Positions 25,708-35,767 of a stretch of 63,968 bases of DNA are shown in pieces. The DNA comes from a virus. The stretch lies in IMG/VR virus record IMGVR_UViG_3300030380_005539, positions 63,060 through 127,027 of that record. One strand, 5' to 3'. The notes under the pieces are model-generated. The model searched no databases, was not told the origin of the DNA, and was given only the letters and a program-made list of their open reading frames with translations. Each line of letters opens with the position of its first letter. The stretch's first letter is position 1. The position numbers and the translations under genes were made by a program.

Positions 25708-28700
25708 ATGGGATTTCCTAAAAAAATAAGTCAATTACCCTTAAATTTAAATTTAAAACCTGAAGATTTATTGGTAACTGTAAATGAAAATGATGTAACT
25801 TCTAAAATTGAGTTAACTCAAGTGATTAGTTTTTTAACTGGTAGTACAAATACTTTTGTTACTGGCGGTACATATAATGATATAACAAAAAACATAGATT
25901 TTATTGGTACGGATGGGTTTCCACCTTTTAGTGTTAGTTTAAGTGGAATAAGTGACACATTTGTTAGTGGTGCGACTTTGAGTGGTGCGACTTTAATATT
26001 AAGTAGAACAGATGATGATGAAATAAGTGTAGACTTAAGTTCTTTTACTGCAGATACAAATACTTTTATTACTGGTACAACTTTAATAGGTACTCAATAC
26101 ACTATAAATGAGAATAATGGGGCTTCCTACCCTACTGATTTTAATCCTATTGTTAGTGGTAAAGTAGATACTTCACTATTCGATACGTATAGTGCTAATA
26201 CTCAAACAGAAATTAATAATAAATTAGATACAACTGTTTTCAACACTTATAGTGGTAATACACAAACAGAGATTAATAATAAGTTAAATATTACTACTTT
26301 TGACACATATACGGCAAACACCGTAGATAACAATACTTTTATTACTGGTACAACGTTAGTTGGTACGGAGTATACTATTAACGAAAATAATGGATCTGCA
26401 TTTACTACCAATTTTGAAAGTATAGTTAGTGGTAAAGTAGACACTTCGCTATTTGATACGTATAGTGCTAATACTCAAACAGAAATTAACAATAAGTTAG
26501 ATACAACTGTTTTTAATACTTATTCTGGACTAACTCAAACTGAAATTAACAATAAATTAGATACTAGTATATTCGACACATATACGGCAAATACTGTAGA
26601 TAATAATACTTTTATTACTGGTACAACGTTAGTTGGTACGGAGTATACTATAAATCAAAATAATGGATCTGCGTTTACTACCAATTTTGAAAGTATAGTT
26701 AGTGGTAAAGTAGATACTTCACTATTCGATACTTATACTGGGGATACTCAAACTGAAATTAATAATAAATTAGATACTACTACCTTTAATAGTTATAGTG
26801 CTATTACTGATATGTTAATAGGTACTAAGTTAGATACAACTGTTTTTAATACTTATTCTGGACTAACTCAAACTGAAATTAACAACAAGTTAAATATTAC
26901 TACTTTTGATACTTATACCGCCAATACTTCGGATAATAATACTTTTATTACTGGAACTACTTTAATAGGAACTGAATACACTATAAATGAAAATAATGGA
27001 TCTGCATTTACTACCAATTTTGATAGTATAGTTAGTGGTAAAGTAGATACTTCACTATTCGATACTTATACGGCAAATACCGTAGATAACAATACGTTTG
27101 TTAATAGTGGTAGTGCCAATGCTGGAACACAACAATTAACATTTACAAATACAACTGGTGGTACATTTAATGTCACAAACGCCGCAGCCTTATTTACCGA
27201 TAACGATGTTAATGTAACTGGTGGTACATATGATAATAATACTGGATGTGTGACATTTAGAACTAATAGTGGATCAACGTTTCCTATTTGTGGATTTGTT
27301 ACAGGATTAACTGATACGTTTGTAACTGGAGGTACATTATCGGGAACTGATTTAATATTAGAAAAAAGTAACGGTATAGATGTAAATAGTATAGATTTAT
27401 CTACCCTAATAAGTGGTAAATTAGATACTACTTTATTCAATACATACAGTTCTACAACTCAAACAGAAATTAACAATAAATTAGATACTACCACATTCGA
27501 TACATATACGGCAAATACTTCGGATAATAATACTTTTATTACTGGTACAACTTTAATAGGAACTCAATATACCATCAATGAGAATAATGGATCTGCCTTT
27601 ACGACTAATTTTGAAAGTATAGTTAGTGGTAAAGTAGATACAACATTGTTTGACACATATAGTGGTAATACACAAACAGAAATTAACAATAAATTAGATA
27701 CTAGCACATTCGATACATATACGGCAAATACGGTAGATAATAATACTTTCATTACCGGCACAACCTTAGTTGGTACTCAATACACTATAAATGAGAATAA
27801 TGGATCTGCATTTACTACCAATTTTGAAAGTATAGTTAGTGGTAAAGTAGATACAACATTGTTTGATACATATAGTTCCACAACTCAAACAGAAATTAAC
27901 AATAAATTAGATACTACCACATTCGATACATATACTGCAAATACGGTAGATAATAATACTTTTATTACTGGAACTACTTTAATAGGAACTGAATACACTA
28001 TAAATGAAAATAATGGGTCTGCGTTTACGACTAATTTTGAAAGTATAGTTAGTGGTAAAGTAGATACTTCACTATTCGATACGTATAGTTCCACAACTCA
28101 AACTGAAATTAATAATAAGTTAGATACTACATTATTTGACACATATACGGCAAATACTGTAGATAATAATACTTTCATTACCGGCACAACTTTAATAGGG
28201 ACTGAATATACGATTAATGAAAATAATGGATCCGCCTTTACGACTAATTTTGATAGTATAGTTAGTGGTAAAGTAGATACAACATTGTTTGATACATATA
28301 CGGCAAATACTATAGATAATAATACATTTGTTACTGGCGGTACACTAAGTGGTGCTACTTTAGTATTAGATAGAACTGATGATGGTAAAGTAAGTGTAAA
28401 CTTAAGTGCATTATCAGGAGGAACTGGAGGTGGTGATATAAATACAGGTAATGTATTATGGGTAGATTCTATATTTGGTGATGATGCGACTGCACTTACT
28501 AATAGACAAGATAAACCTTATTTAACTATAGAACAAGCATTAAATGATTCAACAAATGGTGATACTGTAATAGTAAGACCAGGTGAATATGATGAAGAAG
28601 AATTAGTTGTACCACAAGGAGTTTCTTTAGTTAGTGAAGGTGGTTGGGAAGTGACAATAATTGGTAAAGCACCGGCAACCGCATCTAGAGACATTGTAGA

Positions 28701-31236
28701 ATTAAATCAAGATTCATTTATAGATGGGTTTAGTATTAATGTACCACAAGGAAGTTTAAATGGTATAATTGCATCCAATAGTAGTGGGACATCTACTGCA
28801 AACAATATTACATTCTATGGTAATGGTGGTGCAGGTAGTAGTGGTACTGGTTTATTTAAAACAGGTGGTGGTAAATTAATAGGTATCTCAATTAGAGTAG
28901 AAGGTGGGGGGATGTCTAATTGTTTAAAAGTAGATTCAGGTACTTTAGCATTAGAAGGAGTTCACGTACCACAATCTACTGGTGATATTGATAATGTGTT
29001 ATTGGTAACCACTTCGGGTGGTACTAATGCGGGTAGAGCACAAATGGTAGGGTTTAATTGTGGAAACACTAATGTAACTAACGCAATTAGAACTGAAGGT
29101 GGTAGTTCAGGAGTAATACCAGTGGCAAAAATATTTACACCTAATATAGCAAATTCAACTAACGCATTAAGTGCATCAGGAGATTATGAAGAAATTAATT
29201 TATTAGGGGGTTCATTAGAAAATGTAACTTATTCAGTAAAAGTAGATTTAACTGGTACAGGTATAGATGCATCATATAGAATAACATCTAATCACCAACC
29301 AAATTATATTTATCCACCGGCAGTAGCATATACTGCAGAGTTTGGTTTGGATTTTACACAAGAATCTACAGATGTATTCAATTCAAGTAAAAATTTATTT
29401 GGTTTAGATCAAATGAGTTTAGGGTTTGCTGAAAGAGGAACGGAAATGAATGTAGGTAGAGGTGCACCTTCTACTGTAGGTATGAAGATATTTACCACAG
29501 ATAATACTGCAAGTAGTGTTAGTGATGGAGGTAATTTTATTGATGTTACAGATGATGCAGAATCCAAAGAGGGTAGTACTATAACTTTTCAGAGTGGGGG
29601 GACTGGAACTACCATTTTATTTACTACACGAAGAGTTAGTAGTGATTTAACAACACCACTAAAATTTTATGGGTTAGATATAAATGTATTACAGAAAAAA
29701 GTTGGTGGTGATTACGTATTTGAATATTGGAATGGTACAGAATGGAAAAGGGATTTATGGCATATACACTCAGAAGATTTAGGTTATAGTTATGGTAATG
29801 ATTTATTTTTAAGAAGTCAGAGTAATGAAAATATTAGTTTTGAACTTAGTAAAGATTCAGCAAATTTAGAACCAAATAATGATCCTTGGTCAGCTAAGAC
29901 TATAAATGGTGTTAATGGTTATTGGATGAGATGTAGAATGATATCTACGGGAACAACTAAACCTACTATCGAACAAGTTAAAATAATTTATGACAGTAGT
30001 ACAATAAGTAAAGAAGGTGTATTATCATTTAATGGTAGATCACTACATAAAGAAGAAATAAATTTATTTATGGGCACATGGAGTGATCCAGCAGCAGACT
30101 TAGCAAATTTTAGTGTTACAGTTGGTGATGGAACAGGCGCAGAAACTTGGACACAACAGTTTTTAGAAGCACAATTTGCTACTAATGGTGACTTTGGTAC
30201 TTTCCTTATGAAAATACCACAAGGAATTAGTACTTCTCAAAGAGTTAAAGTAAAAATAACTTATATTTTATCGGGTACCGGTGATGAGGATACACCATCA
30301 GAAATGAGATTATCATTCTTACCTGTAGAGGTGGGTAATGTTCTTATTGCAGATTCAGATGGTGGTAAAACGCCTATACCTAGATCACCGCAAAATGTTA
30401 CACCATTTAATACTTATCCAGCGGAAATTGTGGAAATTGATACTGATTTTGGTGAAAATATAGTTTTACAGTCCACTGTTGGTACATTTGATATATCGAA
30501 TTATTATGAAGGCGATATAATTCTTTTTAGATTAGAACATATACAAGCCACAACTATTAATTTAATATCTTTTGATTTAGAAGTTTCTAAATGGAGTTTA
30601 GGTAAACAAGCACAACCTTTAGTGGTGGATACACAAATTCTATTAGAGGAAGATTGGAGTGATTTAGGTGTAGCGAATGGTTGGGTATTCAGACAACCAT
30701 CATCTACTGCAGGATCTCCACAAAATATATGGACAGTTAGTAGTGACACTTCTAGAACTGGTAGTAATTCAGCTTATATAAGTGATGAAACTTGGGCTGG
30801 TGGTGTACCACCGTATCAGTATGATGAAACTGGAGATGAAATAAATTCTTATATGTATGTAGATTTTGATGTCCCATCTAGTTGTATTGCATTAACAGTT
30901 AGCTTTTATTGGACATGTGTAGGTGAGTCTTCGTTTGATTATGGAATGGTTGGATTGGCACCTACAACATTTACACCACGTGACGATGGCGAAGAAGGTG
31001 ATTTTGAAGACTACGAAATGGGTGGTGGAACCGGTAATCGTTTAAATACTAGTTATGTGGCAGGTGCAACTGAGGGTAACTGGCAATTGGAGACAATATC
31101 AGTACCTACTACTTTATGGACTCCTGGTGAACAAGCTAGATTTATGTTAAGGTGGAGAAATGATGGTACTGTTGGATCTCAACCACCAATTGCAATAGAT
31201 GATATAACAATAACGTCACAATTTATCGTTACTTAA
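25708..31236 (+). CDS. Long fibre with tandem shaft repeats and beta-helix domain
   Basis: This protein has 1842 residues. After an N-terminal segment (PKKISQLPLNLNLKPEDLLV, typical of fibre attachment regions), residues about 110-900 consist of eight units opening NTFITGTTL, each followed by one or more KVDTSLFDTY / QTEINNKLDTT elements. These look like shaft repeats. [21 protein letters not shown] module at about 463-545 is shared with the fibre at 11079. From about residue 914 (VLWVDSIFGDDATALTN ... TIEQALNDSTNGDTVIVRPG) it reads like a right-handed pectate-lyase-type beta-helix, and the C-terminal third contains further beta-rich carbohydrate-binding-like domains. No lyase catalytic residues can be assigned. 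It is probably a side fibre or tailspike-like protein that contacts surface polysaccharide. Confidence 0.7.
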   Translation: MGFPKKISQLPLNLNLKPEDLLVTVNENDVTSKIELTQVISFLTGSTNTFVTGGTYNDITKNIDFIGTDGFPPFSVSLSGISDTFVSGATLSGATLILSRTDDDEISVDLSSFTADTNTFITGTTLIGTQYTINENNGASYPTDFNPIVSGKVDTSLFDTYSANTQTEINNKLDTTVFNTYSGNTQTEINNKLNITTFDTYTANTVDNNTFITGTTLVGTEYTINENNGSAFTTNFESIVSGKVDTSLFDTYSANTQTEINNKLDTTVFNTYSGLTQTEINNKLDTSIFDTYTANTVDNNTFITGTTLVGTEYTINQNNGSAFTTNFESIVSGKVDTSLFDTYTGDTQTEINNKLDTTTFNSYSAITDMLIGTKLDTTVFNTYSGLTQTEINNKLNITTFDTYTANTSDNNTFITGTTLIGTEYTINENNGSAFTTNFDSIVSGKVDTSLFDTYTANTVDNNTFVNSGSANAGTQQLTFTNTTGGTFNVTNAAALFTDNDVNVTGGTYDNNTGCVTFRTNSGSTFPICGFVTGLTDTFVTGGTLSGTDLILEKSNGIDVNSIDLSTLISGKLDTTLFNTYSSTTQTEINNKLDTTTFDTYTANTSDNNTFITGTTLIGTQYTINENNGSAFTTNFESIVSGKVDTTLFDTYSGNTQTEINNKLDTSTFDTYTANTVDNNTFITGTTLVGTQYTINENNGSAFTTNFESIVSGKVDTTLFDTYSSTTQTEINNKLDTTTFDTYTANTVDNNTFITGTTLIGTEYTINENNGSAFTTNFESIVSGKVDTSLFDTYSSTTQTEINNKLDTTLFDTYTANTVDNNTFITGTTLIGTEYTINENNGSAFTTNFDSIVSGKVDTTLFDTYTANTIDNNTFVTGGTLSGATLVLDRTDDGKVSVNLSALSGGTGGGDINTGNVLWVDSIFGDDATALTNRQDKPYLTIEQALNDSTNGDTVIVRPGEYDEEELVVPQGVSLVSEGGWEVTIIGKAPATASRDIVELNQDSFIDGFSINVPQGSLNGIIASNSSGTSTANNITFYGNGGAGSSGTGLFKTGGGKLIGISIRVEGGGMSNCLKVDSGTLALEGVHVPQSTGDIDNVLLVTTSGGTNAGRAQMVGFNCGNTNVTNAIRTEGGSSGVIPVAKIFTPNIANSTNALSASGDYEEINLLGGSLENVTYSVKVDLTGTGIDASYRITSNHQPNYIYPPAVAYTAEFGLDFTQESTDVFNSSKNLFGLDQMSLGFAERGTEMNVGRGAPSTVGMKIFTTDNTASSVSDGGNFIDVTDDAESKEGSTITFQSGGTGTTILFTTRRVSSDLTTPLKFYGLDINVLQKKVGGDYVFEYWNGTEWKRDLWHIHSEDLGYSYGNDLFLRSQSNENISFELSKDSANLEPNNDPWSAKTINGVNGYWMRCRMISTGTTKPTIEQVKIIYDSSTISKEGVLSFNGRSLHKEEINLFMGTWSDPAADLANFSVTVGDGTGAETWTQQFLEAQFATNGDFGTFLMKIPQGISTSQRVKVKITYILSGTGDEDTPSEMRLSFLPVEVGNVLIADSDGGKTPIPRSPQNVTPFNTYPAEIVEIDTDFGENIVLQSTVGTFDISNYYEGDIILFRLEHIQATTINLISFDLEVSKWSLGKQAQPLVVDTQILLEEDWSDLGVANGWVFRQPSSTAGSPQNIWTVSSDTSRTGSNSAYISDETWAGGVPPYQYDETGDEINSYMYVDFDVPSSCIALTVSFYWTCVGESSFDYGMVGLAPTTFTPRDDGEEGDFEDYEMGGGTGNRLNTSYVAGATEGNWQLETISVPTTLWTPGEQARFMLRWRNDGTVGSQPPIAIDDITITSQFIVT
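26060..28340 (+). repeat. In-frame tandem repeats encoding fibre shaft
   Basis: Eight copies of the NTFITGTTL ... NNGSAFTTNFESIVSGKVDT unit alternate with variable numbers of the shorter INNKLDTT unit. Unit lengths are multiples of three and differences are largely synonymous, so the repeats are protein-level. Confidence 0.85.
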
Positions 31237-31237
31237 T

Positions 31238-31606
31238 ATGGAATTTTTTATAAATCAAAATAGTACTTTACCACCACTAAAAATGGAATTAATAAATGAT
31301 GGTAGAAATGATTTCAAAAAGTTTTTTGAAAAAATACAAAATGCAACTATTAAATTTAATATGTATGATGTAGATAATAAAGTTAAAAGAATCGCCAATT
31401 CACCGGCAGATATTGAATTAAAATGTGAATCTTGTGATATAGGTGGAGATGAAAACGAATATTATATTGTATATAATTGGAGAAATAGGGATACTAAAAA
31501 AGTTGGTAAATTTAACGGTGAATTTATTATAGAATTTTTAGACGGTACGGGAACATTAATTGCACCAATTAGAGACAAATTATTTATTAATGTCTTAGAA
31601 GTTTGA
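31238..31606 (+). CDS. BppU-N-like small baseplate/fibre protein
   Basis: This 122-residue protein starts MEFFINQNSTLPPLKMEL, then has a strand-rich body with NATIKFNMYDVDNKVKR, YYIVYNWRNRDTKKVGKFNG and EFIIEF, and ends IAPIRDKLFINVLEV. This order resembles the N-terminal domain of lactococcal-phage BppU and related DUF2479 proteins ('qGDt...l.f.l....  Y.W...DT...G.y..eF....  P......v.I'), which anchor receptor-binding proteins. It begins two bases after the long fibre gene, so the two products probably act together. It is the last gene before the polymerase promoter. Confidence 0.55.
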   Translation: MEFFINQNSTLPPLKMELINDGRNDFKKFFEKIQNATIKFNMYDVDNKVKRIANSPADIELKCESCDIGGDENEYYIVYNWRNRDTKKVGKFNGEFIIEFLDGTGTLIAPIRDKLFINVLEV

Positions 31607-31632
31607 TAATTACATTTTTTTTCGTATATTTG
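31602..31632 (+). promoter_or_regulatory. Bacteroidota-type promoter for DNA polymerase
   Basis: TTTG at 31602-31605 and a perfect TATATTTG at 31625-31632, spaced by 19 bases, lie 24 bases before the ATG at 31657. The -33 box overlaps the stop codon of the upstream gene. It is the best match to the TAnnTTTG consensus in the window. Confidence 0.75.
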
Positions 31633-31656
31633 TAATAATAATTAATATTATATAAT

Positions 31657-34611
31657 ATGCCTGCAACTGTAAAAGAAATTGAAACATACTTAGAAGGATA
31701 TGACGATCAGAAATATATTGTAGGGGTTGAGTCTTCTTATAAGGAGAATAAAATAAGTCTAATAATTCACGACCCTGAAAACGGAAAACGTATTGAAAAA
31801 CATAGGTTAAAACCTTTTTTATGGATGAAGTCTCCTAATATGACTGTTTTTTATAAAGGTGATAGAAGGAAGATAAAAGATAAAATGAAAGAGTATAAAG
31901 TTAAGTTTATACCACTAAATATTAATGACGAAAATAATGAGGTAGTTGAGAGGTTAGAATTAGGTTATAAGTTTTTAGTAAGATGTAAGGGTACATATGG
32001 TGATTTATTAAAGTTTTTTCAAGAAGGTGGTACACCAGTATATAGTGAAGAACATAGAGATAATTTTTTAGCAATCAACCCAACAGAACAATTTCTTATA
32101 CAAACAGGTAAACGATTATTTAAAGGTTTTGAAAATTATGATGATATACATCGTTTATCCTTTGATATTGAGACTACTAGTTTAGATCCATCAGATGGTA
32201 GGATTTTTCAAATAGGTATAAAAGATAATAGAGGATTTCAACATGTATTATCTATAGAAGGTGGGACAAGAAGAGAATTAAGGGAAAGGGAAAGAGAAGC
32301 TATTATAACTTTTTTCAAAATTATAGATCACCTTAAACCAGCAATTATTGCGGGATATAACTCAGAAAATTTTGACTGGTATTATATAGTTAAAAGGGCA
32401 CAACTATTAAGATTAGAAATAGGACAAATTGCTAAAACATTAGGTAATATTCCTTTCTATAGAAAAAAACAGAGTTTAAAAATGGGTCCTGAGATGGAGT
32501 ATTATGAACAAACTGTTATGTGGGGTTATAATATAATGGATGTATATCATGCGGTTAGAAGGGCACAAGCAATTAATTCATCAATTAAACAAGCAAGTCT
32601 TAAATACATTACTAAGTATTCTAATGCGGCAAAACCTAATAGGGTTTATATTCCAGGCGATAAGATTAGTAAAGTATGGGAAGATGTAGATAATAAGTAT
32701 TGGTTTATAGAAGAAAATGGAGAGTGGGGTATAGTTAGTGGTGATTTACCAGATAATAGTAAACAAGTTACTGGTAAATATATTGTAGAAAGATATCTAA
32801 TAGATGATTTATGGGAAACCGAAAAGGTAGATAATATATTTAATCAAGCAACCTTTCTTTTATCGAAGATATTACCTACTTCATTTATGAGATCATCAAC
32901 TATGGGTACGGCAGCCACATGGAAACTATTAATGTTAGGGTGGTCTTACCATAATGGGTTAGGTATACCACATACTATGCCGACTAAAGGTTTTACTGGT
33001 GGATTATCTAGACTATTAGAGGTAGGGTTTACAGAAAATGTAGTGAAGTTTGACTTTGCATCTCTATACCCATCTATTCAATTAACACACAATGTTTTTA
33101 CTGAGTGTGATGTCACAGGAGCAATGAGAGGATTACTTCAATATAATTACGATTATCGTAATTTATATAAAGAGTTAAAATCTAAACACGCTAAATTAGG
33201 TGAAAAAGAAAAATCAGAATATTATGATAAAAAACAATTACCATTAAAAATATTAAATAATGGTATGTTCGGTTCTATATCTGCACCTAATGTATTTCCT
33301 TGGGGTGATAGTAATATGGGGGAAAAGATTACTTGTACTGGTAGACAATACTTAAGACATATGATAAGATTCTTTAATAAAAAAGGATTTAGACCTTTAG
33401 TAGGTGATACTGATGGATTTAACTTTTCTATACCACAGTATGTAGAAGATAATATATATACTTCTAATGGTAATCATAGATTTAATGAGACAGGTAAAAC
33501 GTATAGAGGGTTAGATGCCGTTGTGGCAGAATATAATGACAAGTATATGAAAGGGGTAATGGGATTAGATGTAGATGAAATATGTGAATCAACTATTAAT
33601 TTAGCTCGTAAAAATTATGCAGATTTAATCGATGGAAAAGTAAAATTAGTAGGTAACACTATTAAATCTAAAAAATTACCTACGTACATTGCGGAATTTA
33701 TAGATGTGGGTATTCACATGTTATTAAAAGGTAAGGGATACGAATTTGTTAATGAATATTATGACACAATAGAAAAGATATATAATCAAGAAGTACCACT
33801 TTCTAAAATTGCTAATAAATCAAGAGTTAGAATGTCGGTTAAAGATTATGAAAAAAGATCATTACAATTAAATGTTGCTGGTAACCCATTACCTAAACAA
33901 GCACATATGGAATTAATTATAAAAGAAGGATTAACTGTAGATTTAGGTGATACTATTTATTACGTTAATACTGGTACAAAAAAGTCACACGGTGACGTAC
34001 AAAAAGTTAATAAACCAAAGAAAGGGTGGAGTGAAAGTCAGATGGATATGTTTGCCAAAGAAGGTAAAAATTATGAAGAAAAAAAGAATACCCTTTTAAA
34101 AAATGGGTGGGAGATGTCATGGTCTGAAGATAATTGGGTTCGTAGTAATTCAAAAAATAAAGAAGCCAACACTGGTATATCAACTGATCAAGCATACGGA
34201 ACTCTTATGGGTGACTCTATAGTTAAACTTAATTGTAGATTAATACCTAATGATGTAATAGAAAATAATCCTGACGCTACAGGTGAATATAATATAGAAA
34301 GGTATATAGATGCATTTAACAAAAGAATAAAACCCTTATTAGTATGTTTCTCACCGGAAGTAAGAGACGATATTTTAATTACTACACCTTTAGATAGACA
34401 ATATTTCACTCAAAAACAATTAACTTTGACTTCTGGACAACCTATGAAAGAAGGTGATCAAGATACAATAGAGGATTTATTAACTATAACTAATGAAGAA
34501 AGGTTGTTTTGGGATTTAATAAACTTATCCCCAACATATATGTTCGAAGAATACAATATTGTAGATGAAAATTGTTTAGATAACAAACAGTCCGAGAGGT
34601 CTATATTGTAA
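31657..34611 (+). CDS. Family-B DNA polymerase with 3'-5' exonuclease
   Basis: The replicative polymerase has 984 residues, somewhat longer than T4 gp43. Exonuclease motif I is FDIETT (D170, E172) and motif II is AGYNSENFDWYY. Polymerase motif A is DFASLYPSI (D466), motif B is KILNNGMFGSISAPN, and motif C is GDTDGFNFS (D584, D586). A K-K-L-P-T-Y element follows. Motif C has Gly where most family-B enzymes have Ser (DTDS). All catalytic acids are present, so it should be active. It has its own host-type promoter although it lies inside the structural region. Its 3' end overlaps the convergent neck gene by 36 bases. Confidence 0.95.
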   Translation: MPATVKEIETYLEGYDDQKYIVGVESSYKENKISLIIHDPENGKRIEKHRLKPFLWMKSPNMTVFYKGDRRKIKDKMKEYKVKFIPLNINDENNEVVERLELGYKFLVRCKGTYGDLLKFFQEGGTPVYSEEHRDNFLAINPTEQFLIQTGKRLFKGFENYDDIHRLSFDIETTSLDPSDGRIFQIGIKDNRGFQHVLSIEGGTRRELREREREAIITFFKIIDHLKPAIIAGYNSENFDWYYIVKRAQLLRLEIGQIAKTLGNIPFYRKKQSLKMGPEMEYYEQTVMWGYNIMDVYHAVRRAQAINSSIKQASLKYITKYSNAAKPNRVYIPGDKISKVWEDVDNKYWFIEENGEWGIVSGDLPDNSKQVTGKYIVERYLIDDLWETEKVDNIFNQATFLLSKILPTSFMRSSTMGTAATWKLLMLGWSYHNGLGIPHTMPTKGFTGGLSRLLEVGFTENVVKFDFASLYPSIQLTHNVFTECDVTGAMRGLLQYNYDYRNLYKELKSKHAKLGEKEKSEYYDKKQLPLKILNNGMFGSISAPNVFPWGDSNMGEKITCTGRQYLRHMIRFFNKKGFRPLVGDTDGFNFSIPQYVEDNIYTSNGNHRFNETGKTYRGLDAVVAEYNDKYMKGVMGLDVDEICESTINLARKNYADLIDGKVKLVGNTIKSKKLPTYIAEFIDVGIHMLLKGKGYEFVNEYYDTIEKIYNQEVPLSKIANKSRVRMSVKDYEKRSLQLNVAGNPLPKQAHMELIIKEGLTVDLGDTIYYVNTGTKKSHGDVQKVNKPKKGWSESQMDMFAKEGKNYEEKKNTLLKNGWEMSWSEDNWVRSNSKNKEANTGISTDQAYGTLMGDSIVKLNCRLIPNDVIENNPDATGEYNIERYIDAFNKRIKPLLVCFSPEVRDDILITTPLDRQYFTQKQLTLTSGQPMKEGDQDTIEDLLTITNEERLFWDLINLSPTYMFEEYNIVDENCLDNKQSERSIL

Positions 34612-35628
34612 AGATTTATTTAAGTTTTCTGCCTCACCTGCTTTTAATTCTAATTGTTTAGCGTTACTTAATCTTTCTAATCTAGCATCCAAATCTTCTA
34701 ATAATTTAGTTTGTTCTTCTTTACCTTCACTCAATAAACTGTCATAATCCATTGTTAATTCAGCATCTGGTACTTTTAATGCACCACTAAATTTACCTCT
34801 CACTCTACCTAAGGCTTCTTTAAATAATGCCGTTAGATATCTTCTAACCCAAACTCTTGTTGGTTCATTTAAATCAGAATACATTAATTTAGATAGTGGA
34901 ACATCATTAGGTAATTTTATTATATCTTTATTCTCATTTAAACATAAATTTAATTCATCTTCGGACATACCATTAGTATCATAATAATAATACCACACTT
35001 TAGTTCCCGCTAAACCTATCTGATTACCTATTAAACCGGCAGCACTAAAAGATAGTCTACTTCCTGGTATTGGCATTAAATGTAGTAATCTAGTACCGTT
35101 AGGTCCTGCAGTAACCTTATGAGTTAATTCACTTCTCAATAACTTAGATTTTAAACTAAAATCAGAAGCTCTAAGTAATACGTCAAACGCAGGTGCAACA
35201 TAAAATCCACCGTTACCTAATCCTCCACCTTGACCCCAACCAGCGTAAGGTACTTGTCCGAAACCACCACCAAAACCATAGTCTCCAAAACCCGCAAATG
35301 AATATAATGCATGATCAGTACTGTTTGGTGTTATCCATAACACTTCGTTAACTTCTCTACCACCAGGTATTTGGTAAACTTGTTGTCCCGCAACTATAGT
35401 TACATAATCTTTTTTCATTTCCCACGGACCTCTATCTTGTAAACCTACTTGTTTAGAATATGCGTACGAAAACCTACTTTCAAAATCTAGTGAACGAGTG
35501 GTTAGTGCAAAAGCAATATCAATATTATCTGCTTCGTTACCTAGTAAAGATGACCATTGGTTTTCTATTAACCAATCTTGTACTCTTTGTGCATAGTCTT
35601 CAATTGCAGTTTCTAATAATGAACACAT
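34576..35628 (-). CDS. gp13-like neck (head completion) protein, main part
   Basis: This open frame of 350 codons covers most of a T4 gp13-like neck protein, which closes the filled head and joins it to the tail. The end (RVWVRRYLTALFKEALGRVR ... MDYDSLLSEGKEEQTKLLEDL) corresponds to the gp13 'RWVKDYATALAKE ... G...LIEEA..E...L' region. The start at 35628 is not convincing: the conserved gp13 N-terminus (RLGAPI..IEL..DQ) lies in the overlapping minus frame at 35613-35726. A single missing base near 35636 would join the two as KIELNDQMCSLLETA. The central Gly/Tyr-rich stretch (GFGDYGFGGGFGQVPYAGWG) is unusual but has a counterpart in T4. Either a sequencing indel or recoding is possible. Confidence 0.75.
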   Translation of the reverse strand: MCSLLETAIEDYAQRVQDWLIENQWSSLLGNEADNIDIAFALTTRSLDFESRFSYAYSKQVGLQDRGPWEMKKDYVTIVAGQQVYQIPGGREVNEVLWITPNSTDHALYSFAGFGDYGFGGGFGQVPYAGWGQGGGLGNGGFYVAPAFDVLLRASDFSLKSKLLRSELTHKVTAGPNGTRLLHLMPIPGSRLSFSAAGLIGNQIGLAGTKVWYYYYDTNGMSEDELNLCLNENKDIIKLPNDVPLSKLMYSDLNEPTRVWVRRYLTALFKEALGRVRGKFSGALKVPDAELTMDYDSLLSEGKEEQTKLLEDLDARLERLSNAKQLELKAGEAENLNKSLQYRPLGLFVI

Positions 35629-35726
35629 TTGATCATTAATTCAATTTTTCTAATAGGTGCACCTAATCTATGCTTTATTAATGTGAATAATTCATCTTTT
35701 AATTTATCATTTAATGCATTTGCCAT
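35613..35726 (-). CDS. N-terminal fragment of gp13-like neck protein (apparent frameshift)
   Basis: These 37 codons start MANALNDKLKDELFTLIKHR and continue LGAPIRKIEL before running into an unnatural IKCVHY stop. The segment matches the T4 gp13 N-terminus (KDVILRRLGAPIINVEL). It is spaced 18 bases from an ATATTTAT element on the minus strand, the normal distance, which supports the ATG at 35726 as the true start of the neck gene. The reading frame must move to join 35628 downward. Confidence 0.7.
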   Translation of the reverse strand: MANALNDKLKDELFTLIKHRLGAPIRKIELMIKCVHY

Positions 35727-35744
35727 AATTCTATGTATTTATTT

Positions 35745-35752
35745 ATAAATAT
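35745..35752 (-). promoter_or_regulatory. ATATTTAT upstream element (minus strand)
   Basis: Reads on the minus strand 18 bases before the ATG at 35726 of the neck gene. It is divergent from the plus-strand copy at 35757. Confidence 0.45.
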
Positions 35753-35756
35753 TAAG

Positions 35757-35764
35757 ATATTTAT
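35757..35764 (+). promoter_or_regulatory. ATATTTAT upstream element
   Basis: Ends only three bases before the ATG at 35768. If it were a -10 box, transcription would start inside the gene, so a different role or a leaderless start must be considered. Confidence 0.4.
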
Positions 35765-35767
35765 TAA

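Noticed and set aside
26060-28340. Regular DNA repeats that could look like a CRISPR array
   Set aside because: Repeats are long, in frame, mostly synonymous in difference and inside one open gene; spacers are not unique sequences.
28450-29300. Active pectate lyase or other depolymerase in the beta-helix fibre
   Set aside because: The repeat pattern supports a beta-helix but no catalytic motif can be seen, so no enzyme activity is claimed.
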